Notes under the pieces: model-generated
Told to the model about the DNA's origin: nothing
Database searches by the model: none
What the model saw: the letters and a program-made list of their open reading frames with translations, nothing else
Shown here: positions 1 to 7,332 of the stretch, piece after piece
Layout: each line of letters begins with the position of its first letter
Numbering within the stretch: the first letter of the stretch is position 1
Translations under genes and position numbers: made by a program
Source of the DNA: an uncultured Candidatus Saccharibacteria bacterium
GTDB lineage: Bacteria > Patescibacteriota > Saccharimonadia > Saccharimonadales > UBA4665
Direction of reading: 5' to 3'
Assembly: GCA_903891235.1 (NCBI GenBank)
Contig: CAITDW010000235.1
Location: forward strand, 1 to 16,633
DNA length: 16,633 nt

Positions 1-578
1 TAAAAAGAATTATTAAGGTTGCCAAAAAACACGACATTAAATATATTTCAGCTTTTATTTTTTCTAATGAAAATTGGAGAAGAAGTAATGAAGAAGTAAA
101 AAATTTAATGAAATTATTTTTATGGGTTTTAAAACACGAAATTAAAGAAATAAGCAAAGATGGGATTAGACTTAAGGTTGTTGGTTCTAAACTCAGAATA
201 GGCAAATCTTTAGTGAAGGCTATTCACGATGCTGAAGAGTATACAAAAGATAACAAAAAGGGAACTTTGCTACTTTGTTTAGATTATGGTGGGCAACAAG
301 AAATCGTAGATGCTGCAAAAAGAATCGTCGCATCAGGCACTAAGCCAGAAGATATTACCCCTGAATTAATCTCAGAAAATTTAGATGCCCCAGATGTACC
401 GCCATTGGATCTAATAATAAGAACTTCTGGAGAGCATCGATTAAGTAATTTTATGTTATGGGAAGCTGCTTATAGTGAGCTTTTTTTTGTTAATCAAAAT
501 TGGCCTGATTTTACAGAAAAAAACTTTGAAACTATTCTAAGAAAATACAGCAAAACTAAACGGAACTTTGGTAGTTAA
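1..578 (+). CDS. uppS: Isoprenyl (undecaprenyl) diphosphate synthase, 5'-truncated
   Basis: This is the 3' part of a cis-prenyltransferase. The enzyme condenses isopentenyl diphosphate onto farnesyl diphosphate to make the C55 lipid carrier for cell-wall precursors. The open frame runs from base 3 without a start, so the true start and the N-terminal catalytic Asp motif (DGNGRWA-type) lie outside the window. What remains is diagnostic: FSNENWRRSNEEV (bases 60-98, family FSTENWxRP), DYGGQQEIVDAA, and IRTSGEHRLSNFMLWEAAYSE followed by WPDF. The ATG at base 108 is internal, because the FSxENW motif lies upstream of it. The gene stops with TAA at 576-578, two bases before rseP, so the two are almost certainly co-transcribed. 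The family call is certain. The C55 product length is inferred from the usual role. Confidence 0.95.
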   Translation, partial: KRIIKVAKKHDIKYISAFIFSNENWRRSNEEVKNLMKLFLWVLKHEIKEISKDGIRLKVVGSKLRIGKSLVKAIHDAEEYTKDNKKGTLLLCLDYGGQQEIVDAAKRIVASGTKPEDITPELISENLDAPDVPPLDLIIRTSGEHRLSNFMLWEAAYSELFFVNQNWPDFTEKNFETILRKYSKTKRNFGS

Positions 579-580
579 TT

Positions 581-1708
581 GTGACAATATTTCTTTTAAT
601 TCTTGCTTTAATAATGTTCGTAGGTCTAGTTGTGGTTCATGAAATGGGTCATTTTTTAGTCGCCAGAAGGAATGGCGTAAAGGTACTGGAGTTTGGAATA
701 GGTTTTCCTCCAAAATTATGGGGCAGAATGACAAGAGGTGGATATATTTTTAGTATAAATTTGTTACCGTTAGGCGGATTTGTCAGACTAAAGGGGGAAC
801 ACGATGGTGATATGGATCAAGGAGACTACGGTGTCGCAACGACTTTTGTGAAGGTTAAAATTATGGCCGCTGGAGTCTTTATGAACCTTCTTACTGCGTT
901 TGTTCTCCTGACTATTATTGCCTGGCTAGGTATGCCTCAGCTGATTGCAAATCAGTTTAAGATTAGTAATGATAACAAAATTATAGCTAACAAAGTTCTC
1001 ATAACTTATGTTGAAACTAATTCTCCCGCTTTCGATACCGGAATCAAAGTTAATGACCAACTATATTCTATAGGTAAGATTAACGGTGAACAAATTCCTT
1101 TAAGTGGTTCCAACAATCTACAGAAAATAACAAGTAGCCTAGCTGGCCAGAAGGTTAATGTTGTATATAAGAGAAGCAGTCAAACTTTCAATAAGACCAC
1201 TACGTTAAGAACCAAGAATGTTGTTAGAGCTTCTCAAAAAACCAATAATCCTAAGGGTTATTTTGGAGTTGTAGATCAGCCATTTGTACTTGAGCGATCT
1301 ACCTGGTCGGCACCGGTTGTTGCACTTGGTTTGATCAAGCAGTTTACTGTCCTAACTTTTAAGGGCTTAGGAACTTTGGTTGTAGGTTTGTTCCACGGAG
1401 ATACTAAAAAAGCCACTGCACAGGTAGCGGGGCCTATAGGAATATACTTTATTCTTAAAAATGGTTCAGAATTAGGCTATCAATTTATTCTTCTGATTAT
1501 TGCAGTTATATCTTTGACATTAGCTATCATGAATATCCTTCCAATTCCGGCACTTGATGGAGGTAGATTATTTATAACTTTAGCTTCAAGATTATTTAGA
1601 ATAAGAATATCACCAAAGACTGAAGATATTATTCATGGCACAGGATTTTTGGTATTAATGGTATTAATAATTTTAATCTCAATAGTCGATGTTAAAAGAT
1701 TCTTCTAA
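581..1708 (+). CDS. rseP: RseP/site-2 intramembrane zinc metalloprotease
   Basis: This 375-residue M50-family protease cleaves transmembrane segments of anti-sigma factors or leftover signal peptides within the membrane. The zinc motif HEMGH is at residues 20-24 in the first transmembrane helix. It is followed by the FGIGFPP region and GGFVRLKGE. A central periplasmic-side PDZ-like domain (roughly residues 120-215, including GIKVNDQLYSIG) comes next. The third metal ligand is in NILPIPALDGG (Asp326), and a hydrophobic C-terminal helix follows. The start is GTG, two bases after the uppS stop, with no Shine-Dalgarno, so translational coupling is likely. The last 20 bases overlap the next gene. 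Length and motif order are normal for the family, but the actual substrate cannot be told from sequence. Confidence 0.95.
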   Translation: MTIFLLILALIMFVGLVVVHEMGHFLVARRNGVKVLEFGIGFPPKLWGRMTRGGYIFSINLLPLGGFVRLKGEHDGDMDQGDYGVATTFVKVKIMAAGVFMNLLTAFVLLTIIAWLGMPQLIANQFKISNDNKIIANKVLITYVETNSPAFDTGIKVNDQLYSIGKINGEQIPLSGSNNLQKITSSLAGQKVNVVYKRSSQTFNKTTTLRTKNVVRASQKTNNPKGYFGVVDQPFVLERSTWSAPVVALGLIKQFTVLTFKGLGTLVVGLFHGDTKKATAQVAGPIGIYFILKNGSELGYQFILLIIAVISLTLAIMNILPIPALDGGRLFITLASRLFRIRISPKTEDIIHGTGFLVLMVLIILISIVDVKRFF

Positions 1709-2486
1709 AGATAAAGAAAATACTTTTAGTCTAATAGACACGAAGACTAATTATAAATTAAACTATGGTCCTATCTGGACGATTCTCACTACAATATTAA
1801 TTGTTGCATTACCGCAAATTATTGCTCTTATAATATTTGGAATATATTTCAGATTAGATCATATGTCTGCTAATCGAGCTAATAATTGGTTTAATAGTTC
1901 AGTTCAAGCACAATTTATCTACGTTTCAATTATTGAACTGCAGTCAATTGGAGCTATTGCTGCAATTTTAAAATTTAAATCCATGAAGTTCATTGATATC
2001 GGTTTTTGTAAGATTAAGTTAAAGGACCTACTTTATACCTTTAATGGATTTTTGGTGTATATGGTAGCTTTTATTTCTTTAACAACTTTAGCGGACAAAT
2101 TCATTAGCGGTTTTAATTCTACTCAAAAACAAAATGTTGGATTTCAATCTTCGCACGGTATCTCTCAATTAACACTCACTTTTATAAGTTTGGTTATATT
2201 GCCACCTATAGCTGAAGAGATAATTTTTAGGGGCTATTTATTTAGCGGTCTCAGGACAAAGTTGAAATTTATATATGCAGCGATAATAACAAGTATTTTA
2301 TTTGCAATGCCACATCTACTTGAGGGTCAGTCAGGCGGAGCATTATGGATTGCTGGCTTAGATACCTTTGTTTTGTCTATGGTGCTTTGCTATTTAAGGG
2401 ACAAAACCAATAGCTTATGGCCAGGAATATTCTTGCATGCATTAAAAAATGGTATTGCCTTTGTAAGTTTATTTTCAGTACTTTAA
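1689..2486 (+). CDS. CPBP-family (CaaX protease/Rce1-like) intramembrane metalloprotease
   Basis: This 265-residue multi-pass membrane protein carries all the Abi/CPBP signature motifs. They are AEEIIFRGYLF with Glu176-Glu177 and Arg181 (EExxxR), FAMPH with His209 (FxxxH), and FLHALKN with His250 and Asn254 (HxxxN). Several hydrophobic helices surround them, beginning near residue 30. These motifs form the glutamate/histidine active site of Rce1-type intramembrane proteases. Bacterial members are linked to peptide maturation, immunity or stress, but no specific role can be assigned here. The ATG lies within the last codons of rseP (20-base overlap), so the two membrane proteases are probably translated from one message. 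The stop is TAA at 2484-2486. Confidence 0.9.
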   Translation: MLKDSSKDKENTFSLIDTKTNYKLNYGPIWTILTTILIVALPQIIALIIFGIYFRLDHMSANRANNWFNSSVQAQFIYVSIIELQSIGAIAAILKFKSMKFIDIGFCKIKLKDLLYTFNGFLVYMVAFISLTTLADKFISGFNSTQKQNVGFQSSHGISQLTLTFISLVILPPIAEEIIFRGYLFSGLRTKLKFIYAAIITSILFAMPHLLEGQSGGALWIAGLDTFVLSMVLCYLRDKTNSLWPGIFLHALKNGIAFVSLFSVL

Positions 2487-2493
2487 AAAACCT

Positions 2494-2512
2494 TGATATA
2501 ATAATAATCGAT
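2494..2512 (+). promoter_or_regulatory. Extended -10 promoter for proS, predicted near-leaderless
   Basis: TATAAT at 2497-2502 is preceded by TGA (TGn, extended -10). Ten bases separate it from the ATG of proS at 2513, so a start site about seven bases downstream (near 2509) would leave a leader of roughly four bases. No Shine-Dalgarno is present. The position in the 26-base gap between genes supports it. The start site itself is inferred. Confidence 0.6.
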
Positions 2513-3772
2513 ATGAAATTAACTAATTTATTTACCAAAACCAGAAAGACTGTACCAGCTGATGAAGTCTCATTAAACGCACAATTACTAATTAAAGCAG
2601 GCTATATCCATAAAGAAATGGCGGGTGTCTATTCATTCATGCCGCTTGGTCTTAAAGTGATGGAAAATATAAGGAATATAGTCAGTCAGGAAATGAATCA
2701 ACTAGGGTCACAAGAAATATTTATGACCACATTACAAGATAAATTATTGTGGGAGAAAACTAAACGATGGGATGATGAAGTAGTAGATATTTGGTTTAAA
2801 TCAGAACTAAAAAATGGTACAGAAGTTGGTTTCGGATGGTCTCACGAAGAACAAATGGTTGATATGTTAAAAGACTATGTCAGTTCATACAGAGATTTAC
2901 CAGTAGTAGTTCACCAGTTTCAAAATAAACTCAGAAATGAAATTAGAGCAAAAAGTGGAATATTACGAACAAGAGAATTTATTATGAAAGATCTTTACTC
3001 TATTTGTGAGACTGAAGAGCAACACAAAGAGTTTTATGACAAGGTTGCAAAGGCCTACGAAAGAATTTTCGATGCAGTAGGAATTGGTAAAGATACGTAT
3101 TTCACTTTTGCATCCGGTGGCGCATTCACCGATAAATTTAGTCATGAATTTCAAACTATAACCAATGCTGGTGAGGATACAATATATGTCAATAAGAAAA
3201 AAAATATTGCGCTTAATGAAGAAGTATTCAACGAAGATGTCCTAGATCTATTAAAATTAGATAAAAAAGACTTTGAAAAACATCGATCAGCAGAGGTGGG
3301 TAACATTTTTAGTTTTGGTACGGAAAAATCTGAAACACTTGGATTGAACTTTACAGATAAAGATGGAGTTAGTCGTCCCGTAGTCCTTGGCTCTTATGGA
3401 ATTGGTATTAGTCGACTCATGGGGGTTATTGTGGAATACTTTTCTGATGAGAATGGCCTTGTTTGGCCTAAGAATGTAGCACCATATAAAGCTATAATCT
3501 GTTCAATTGGTACAGGGCCTGAAGTTACAAAAGAATCTGAGAAAATATATAAGTACTTGACTGATAAAAAGATTGAGGTAATATATGATGACCGAGACGT
3601 TAGGCCGGGCGAAAAATTTGCTGACGCCGAACTTCTTGGAATACCTATGAGAATAGTAATAAGTGAAAAAAATATTAAAGATGGTAAAATAGAAATCAAG
3701 GACAGAACTAAGTCTAAAGCTGAATATCTCGAACTGAATCAACTAGACTTTATTGCAGAAAAACTTAACTAA
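2513..3772 (+). CDS. proS: Prolyl-tRNA synthetase, short form lacking the editing insertion
   Basis: This class II synthetase charges tRNA-Pro. I chose the ATG at 2513 (419 residues) because it begins the conserved MKLTNLFTKTRK. The longer in-frame extension from 2417 lies inside the upstream protease gene and has no family similarity. Motif 1 is near residues 38-70 (GVYSFMPLGLKV). Motif 2 is LRNEIR...LRTREFIMKD (140-160). The HEF sequence is at 211-213, and motif 3 is GSYGIGISR (293-301). The anticodon-binding domain fills the C-terminus and includes DDRDVRPGEKFADAELLGIP. Bacterial-type ProRS usually has an INS editing domain of about 180 residues between motifs 2 and 3. Here only about 33 linker residues (227-259) occupy that place, so this enzyme should not hydrolyse Ala-tRNA-Pro in cis. 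Confidence 0.95.
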   Translation: MKLTNLFTKTRKTVPADEVSLNAQLLIKAGYIHKEMAGVYSFMPLGLKVMENIRNIVSQEMNQLGSQEIFMTTLQDKLLWEKTKRWDDEVVDIWFKSELKNGTEVGFGWSHEEQMVDMLKDYVSSYRDLPVVVHQFQNKLRNEIRAKSGILRTREFIMKDLYSICETEEQHKEFYDKVAKAYERIFDAVGIGKDTYFTFASGGAFTDKFSHEFQTITNAGEDTIYVNKKKNIALNEEVFNEDVLDLLKLDKKDFEKHRSAEVGNIFSFGTEKSETLGLNFTDKDGVSRPVVLGSYGIGISRLMGVIVEYFSDENGLVWPKNVAPYKAIICSIGTGPEVTKESEKIYKYLTDKKIEVIYDDRDVRPGEKFADAELLGIPMRIVISEKNIKDGKIEIKDRTKSKAEYLELNQLDFIAEKLN

Positions 3773-3810
3773 TACCGTCAAAAAATTTAGAAATATTTTA
3801 AAAATATCAG

Positions 3811-3816
3811 AAGGAG
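3811..3816 (+). promoter_or_regulatory. Strong Shine-Dalgarno of greA
   Basis: AAGGAG at 3811-3816 sits six bases before the greA ATG. It is one of the few canonical ribosome binding sites in the window and shows that the organism retains anti-Shine-Dalgarno pairing, in contrast to the many leaderless-looking starts. Confidence 0.85.
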
Positions 3817-3822
3817 AAAATT

Positions 3823-4284
3823 ATGAAAAAAACTTACAGAATGACAAAACAAGGCGTTGATGAACTAACTATTGAAATAGCTGAATTAATATCTCAAAGA
3901 AAAGCCGTATCAGATAGAATTAAAACTGCTAGAGAATTTGGGGATCTATCAGAGAATGCTGAATATACTATTGCTCGTCAAGAACAAGAACGAAACGAAA
4001 ATAGAATTTCAGAGATTGAAAATATACTCAAAAATCTTGAACTTATTGTTGCTCCAAAAAATGCATCTCAGGTCCGACTTGGATCGACAGTTAAACTTAA
4101 GAGTCAAGATGGTGATGTTAAAGCATTTCAAGTTGTTGGAACAGTTGAAGCCGATCCATTAAACGGAAAAATATCTGATGAGTCACCAATTGGTAAAACA
4201 GTGCTAGGCAAAAAAGAAGGTGAGACTATAGATATTTCGACACCTGCCGAGACTACTTCTTTTAGAATAGTAAACATTTCCTAG
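3823..4284 (+). CDS. greA: Transcription elongation factor GreA
   Basis: GreA enters the secondary channel of RNA polymerase and stimulates cleavage of backtracked transcripts. The protein is 153 residues, normal for the family. It has an N-terminal coiled-coil hairpin (about residues 8-75) whose tip carries REFGDLSENAEY (Asp41 and Glu44 are the acidic residues that coordinate catalytic magnesium with the polymerase). The C-terminal FKBP-like domain follows (VRLGSTVKL..., SPIGKTVLGKKEGETI). It is preceded by a 50-base gap after proS and a strong Shine-Dalgarno, so it has a normal 5' leader unlike its neighbours. It ends with TAG. Confidence 0.96.
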   Translation: MKKTYRMTKQGVDELTIEIAELISQRKAVSDRIKTAREFGDLSENAEYTIARQEQERNENRISEIENILKNLELIVAPKNASQVRLGSTVKLKSQDGDVKAFQVVGTVEADPLNGKISDESPIGKTVLGKKEGETIDISTPAETTSFRIVNIS

Positions 4285-4304
4285 CCAAAAATTCTTTTAT
4301 TAGC

Positions 4305-4318
4305 TACAATTAGTTTAT
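4305..4318 (+). promoter_or_regulatory. -10 promoter element for lysS, predicted leaderless
   Basis: TACAAT at 4305-4310 lies eight bases before the lysS ATG. TAGCCA at 4282-4287 gives a partial -35 match at 17-base spacing. The predicted transcription start (about 4317) would be two bases before the start codon. There is no Shine-Dalgarno. Confidence 0.5.
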
Positions 4319-5833
4319 ATGGCTACACTTTTAGAACTTCGTAAAGAAAGATTAAGAAAATTAGATGAGCTTAAAAAATTAGGAGTTGATCCTTATCCAG
4401 CTAATTCCTCTAGGACTCAAAAGATTAAAGTTATTAGAGATGACTTCGATAAGCTAGAGGGAAGCCAGGCTACAGTTGCTGGTCGTATTGTTAATATAAG
4501 AAAAATTGGCAAGATTGCTTTTATCGTTCTGAAGGATAATTCAGGTAATATACAATTATTTTTGCAGTCAGAAAACGTAAAAAATGCGGATTACACTAAA
4601 AGTGAAATAAACTTCTCTGAATTAAATTTACTGGATAGCGGTGATTTTCTTCAAGTTAATGGAGAAATTATAAAAACTAAAACTGGAGAGATATCAATTT
4701 CAGTAAAATCAATGCGCTTGTTATCTAAAAGTTTAAGGCCAATGCCGACTAGTTGGGATGGTTTTTCTAATAAGGAAGAAAGACTGAGACGTAGATATAT
4801 AGACATGAATGTCAATCAGCAGGTTTATGATAGATTTGTACGGCGTAGTAAATTTTGGCAATCTACGAGAGAATATTTAGTCAATAATGATTTTCTTGAA
4901 GTAAATATACCTGTACTTGAACATACAACGGGAGGGGCTGATGCAAATCCTTTTGTAACGCATATGGATGCTCTAGATCAAGATTTTTATCTTAGAATTA
5001 GTCATGAACTTCCACTAAAAAGATTAATTGGTGGTGGATATGAAAAAGTCTTTGATATTGGACCAAGATTTAGGAATGAAAACTATACAGAAGAGCATTT
5101 ACCAGAACATGTTGCCATGGAATGGTATTGGGCATATGCTGACTGGCAAGATGGCATGAACTTTATGACTGAAATGCATAGGACTATAATTGAAAAGACT
5201 TTCAATACCCTTAAATTTAATATTCGAGGCTTTGATATAGATCTGTCTAAGGATTGGGAAAAATTAGATTATGGTGAGCAAATTAAAAATAAATATAATA
5301 TTGATGTTTTTAGTTGTACTTTAGAAGATGTTCAAAAAGCCTTAAGGGATAATAAACTAGAAGTTGAAAAGAATGATAATATTGCTCGTGGTATTGATAA
5401 ATTATGGAAGAATTTAAGGAAGACAATCGCTGGTCCGGCATGGCTCATAAATACGCCACTGATAATAAGTCCATTAGCTAAAAAAGACCCTAACCGACCT
5501 GATACTGTAGAAAGATTTCAGCCTATTATTGCTGGAACTGAAATGGGAAATGGCTGGAGTGAATTAAATGATCCAATCGATCAGTATAATCGCTTCATAG
5601 AGCAACAGACGATGCGTAAGGCTGGAGATAATGAGGCGATGATGTTCGATATCGATTTTGTTGAAATGCTCGAATACGGCATGCCACCAACCTGTGGTTA
5701 TGGTTTCTCAGAAAGACTTTTTTGGGTGTTAGAGGGTGTATCGGCAAGAGAGGGAGTACCTTTTCCTCAGCTAAGGACTGAAGATGATAGAGTATCTAAA
5801 ACTATATATCCTGAGATCTATAAAAATGACTAA
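4319..5833 (+). CDS. lysS: Lysyl-tRNA synthetase, class II
   Basis: Charges tRNA-Lys. At 504 residues it has the usual two-domain layout. An N-terminal OB-fold anticodon-binding domain (about 50-150, TVAGRIVNIRKIGK...LKDNSGNIQLF) precedes the class II catalytic core. The LysRS-type link LLSKSLRPMP and RRRYIDMNVN are clear, as is PGG-like TTGGADANPFVTH. Motif 2 starts FRNENYTEEH (Phe251-Glu254) and the ELNDPIDQ segment is present. Motif 3 reads GYGFSERL (460-467) where most bacterial enzymes have GLGIGIDRL. The motif 3 arginine (Arg466) is kept. The core resembles LysRS far more than AspRS or AsnRS. It has its own -10 box directly in front of the ATG and stops with TAA. Confidence 0.95.
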   Translation: MATLLELRKERLRKLDELKKLGVDPYPANSSRTQKIKVIRDDFDKLEGSQATVAGRIVNIRKIGKIAFIVLKDNSGNIQLFLQSENVKNADYTKSEINFSELNLLDSGDFLQVNGEIIKTKTGEISISVKSMRLLSKSLRPMPTSWDGFSNKEERLRRRYIDMNVNQQVYDRFVRRSKFWQSTREYLVNNDFLEVNIPVLEHTTGGADANPFVTHMDALDQDFYLRISHELPLKRLIGGGYEKVFDIGPRFRNENYTEEHLPEHVAMEWYWAYADWQDGMNFMTEMHRTIIEKTFNTLKFNIRGFDIDLSKDWEKLDYGEQIKNKYNIDVFSCTLEDVQKALRDNKLEVEKNDNIARGIDKLWKNLRKTIAGPAWLINTPLIISPLAKKDPNRPDTVERFQPIIAGTEMGNGWSELNDPIDQYNRFIEQQTMRKAGDNEAMMFDIDFVEMLEYGMPPTCGYGFSERLFWVLEGVSAREGVPFPQLRTEDDRVSKTIYPEIYKND

Positions 5834-5846
5834 AAAAAATGAAAAT

Positions 5847-5883
5847 TTGATTAGATAAGTTAAATTGCTATAATTGACTCATA
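5847..5883 (+). promoter_or_regulatory. Promoter of the heliorhodopsin gene, predicted leaderless with GTG start
   Basis: A -35-like TTGATT (5847-5852), a 16-base spacer and an extended -10 TGCTATAAT (hexamer 5869-5874) precede the GTG at 5884 by nine bases. The predicted start near 5881 leaves about three leader bases. This is the most complete promoter in the window and indicates that the photoreceptor is transcribed separately from lysS. Confidence 0.65.
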
Positions 5884-6687
5884 GTGAATAATATTAAGAA
5901 TTATCTAAAGAAAAAAATAACCTATCCAGAGCTAAATCTTTGGAATAAATATTTAGCTGGGATGCATGGATTTTTCGGAGTATTAATATTAATACTTAGT
6001 CAAAATAGAGCATTTCCAATTACTACAAGCTTTTTGACATTGAATCCTCTCACATCTACAGCTAAGCATCCAGTGCTAGTAACAGCTCAAAGACACTTGT
6101 TCGATGTCAGAATGGCTTACGTTATTGCAGCATTTTTCTTCATGTCTGCAATTGCGCACCTGTTAGTTGCAACTAGATATAAAGATAAATATGAATCAGA
6201 TCTGAAAATTGGAATTAATAAATTCAGATGGTTTGAATATGCATTCAGCGCGAGCACGATGATGATTGCAGTTAGCTTCCTTAGCGGGGTAACTGATTTG
6301 TCTAGCTTAATCATGATATTTACCTTGATTCTTGTCATGAATCTTCTTGGACTAGTTATGGAAGTTCATAACCAAACTACCAAGAAGACAAGTTGGGTTA
6401 GTTATGTGATTGGCTGTGTTGCTGGAATAATACCGTGGCTTGTATTTTTAATCTATACAGTTGGAGTAGAAATCTACGGCGGTGGCGGAATCCCTACATT
6501 CGTTTACTTTATTTACGGAACTATATTTATCAGCTTTAATTGTTTTGCTATAAATATGTATTTACAATATAAGAAAATTGGATACTGGAAGAACTATCTC
6601 TTTGGTGAAAAAGTTTATATGGTTTTAAGTTTAGTCGCAAAGACCTTACTCGCATGGCAAGTATTTTTCGGCATTCTTCGTCCATAG
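5884..6687 (+). CDS. Heliorhodopsin (retinal-binding seven-helix photoreceptor)
   Basis: A 267-residue seven-helix membrane protein whose motifs match heliorhodopsins rather than type-1 rhodopsins. Helices lie at about 22-40, 75-97, 116-137, 139-160, 171-195, 204-227 and 241-264. The retinal Schiff-base lysine is Lys253 in SLVAKTLLAWQVFFG. Glu118 in RWFEYAFSAS matches the single carboxylate counterion (Glu107 of the founding member 48C12). Ser249, four residues before the lysine, is also conserved. Other family hallmarks are HLFDVRMAY, GIIPW, FVYFIYG and FNCFAINMYLQYKKIGYW. The lysine-rich N-terminus followed by a long loop after helix 1 fits the inverted heliorhodopsin topology (N-terminus inside). 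The family is not known for strong ion pumping and is usually viewed as photosensory. No retinal synthesis gene is nearby, so retinal probably comes from elsewhere in the genome or the environment. GTG start, TAG stop. Confidence 0.95.
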   Translation: MNNIKNYLKKKITYPELNLWNKYLAGMHGFFGVLILILSQNRAFPITTSFLTLNPLTSTAKHPVLVTAQRHLFDVRMAYVIAAFFFMSAIAHLLVATRYKDKYESDLKIGINKFRWFEYAFSASTMMIAVSFLSGVTDLSSLIMIFTLILVMNLLGLVMEVHNQTTKKTSWVSYVIGCVAGIIPWLVFLIYTVGVEIYGGGGIPTFVYFIYGTIFISFNCFAINMYLQYKKIGYWKNYLFGEKVYMVLSLVAKTLLAWQVFFGILRP

Positions 6688-6693
6688 TTTTAT

Positions 6694-7314
6694 ATGAAAA
6701 ACATTATCTTTGATTTTGATGGGACTATCGCAGATAGCTTTGACTACATATTGGAGATGTTTGAAGGTTGGTATCCAGACAAAAAACATTATTCAAGAAA
6801 AGAAATTGATGGTCTAAAATCTATGTCAATTCCTATGATTGCTGAAACGCTTGGCATAAATCGCTGGAAACTACCTTTCTTAGTCATAAAAGGTAGACGT
6901 CAGATGAGTAGGCAACTAGATAAAATTGAACTTATAAAGGGAATCGATAAGGTAATTGAAAAATTAAAACAAAACAATTTGAATTTATTTATAGCTAGCA
7001 GTAATAGTACTAAGAATATAAATGAATATTTGAAATCTCATAATTTAGATATTTATTTCAGTCAAGTTCATGGAGATATCAGTCTTTTTAATAAATCCAA
7101 TGCAATCAAAAAGATACTTGATAAAAATAATTTGAAACCCGAAGAAACCATTTACGTGGGTGATGAAGTCAGGGACATAAAAGCCGCAAAAAAAGCTGGA
7201 ATAAAAATATGTTCAGTGAGTTATGGATTTAACAGCAGTGAATTACTAGAGTTGCAAAAACCAGATTATTTGGTAAATAAAAGTCAAGATATATTAAAAG
7301 TTATTCTATCCTAA
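6694..7314 (+). CDS. HAD-superfamily hydrolase (phosphoglycolate phosphatase-like)
   Basis: A 206-residue haloacid-dehalogenase-type phosphatase. Motif I is FDFDGT (Asp7 nucleophile, Asp9 acid/base). Motif II is FIASSNS (Ser102 or 103). The motif III lysine is probably Lys134. Motif IV is VGDEVRD (Asp157, Asp161). A helical cap (about residues 15-80) between motifs I and II makes it a C1-cap, Gph/beta-phosphoglucomutase-like member. The substrate is probably a small phosphorylated metabolite, but sequence does not decide which. It starts six bases after the heliorhodopsin stop, with no Shine-Dalgarno and no good promoter, so the two are probably co-transcribed. Whether this link is functional is unknown. 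Confidence 0.9.
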   Translation: MKNIIFDFDGTIADSFDYILEMFEGWYPDKKHYSRKEIDGLKSMSIPMIAETLGINRWKLPFLVIKGRRQMSRQLDKIELIKGIDKVIEKLKQNNLNLFIASSNSTKNINEYLKSHNLDIYFSQVHGDISLFNKSNAIKKILDKNNLKPEETIYVGDEVRDIKAAKKAGIKICSVSYGFNSSELLELQKPDYLVNKSQDILKVILS

Positions 7315-7316
7315 GC

Positions 7317-7332
7317 TGTTATAATATAGTTT
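7317..7332 (+). promoter_or_regulatory. Extended -10 promoter for the PD-(D/E)XK gene, predicted leaderless
   Basis: TGTTATAAT (TGn plus TATAAT, hexamer 7320-7325) lies seven bases before the ATG at 7333. The predicted start falls at about 7332, giving an essentially leaderless message. The whole element fits in the 18-base gap after the HAD gene. Confidence 0.6.

Noticed and set aside
108..110. ATG at 108 as the true start of uppS
   Set aside because: Conserved UppS sequence (FSNENWRRSNEEV) is encoded upstream of it, so the gene is cut by the window edge.
2417..2512. N-terminal extension of proS by 32 residues
   Set aside because: It lies within the last codons of the CPBP gene, has no ProRS similarity, and the ATG at 2513 fits both the conserved N-terminus and the adjacent TATAAT.
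3394..3742. Two minus-strand open frames opposite proS
   Set aside because: They overlap each other and a conserved synthetase domain; AT-rich antisense frames of this size are expected by chance and have no recognisable motif.
3793..3807. AT-only inverted repeat ATATTTT-A-AAAATAT between proS and greA
   Set aside because: It contains no G-C pair, has a one-base loop and no T-tract, so it is neither a credible terminator nor a clear operator; chance is likely in such AT-rich sequence.
3938..4162. Alternative plus-strand frame within greA
   Set aside because: It lies entirely inside the conserved GreA coiled coil and FKBP region and shows no ribosome binding site or family pattern.
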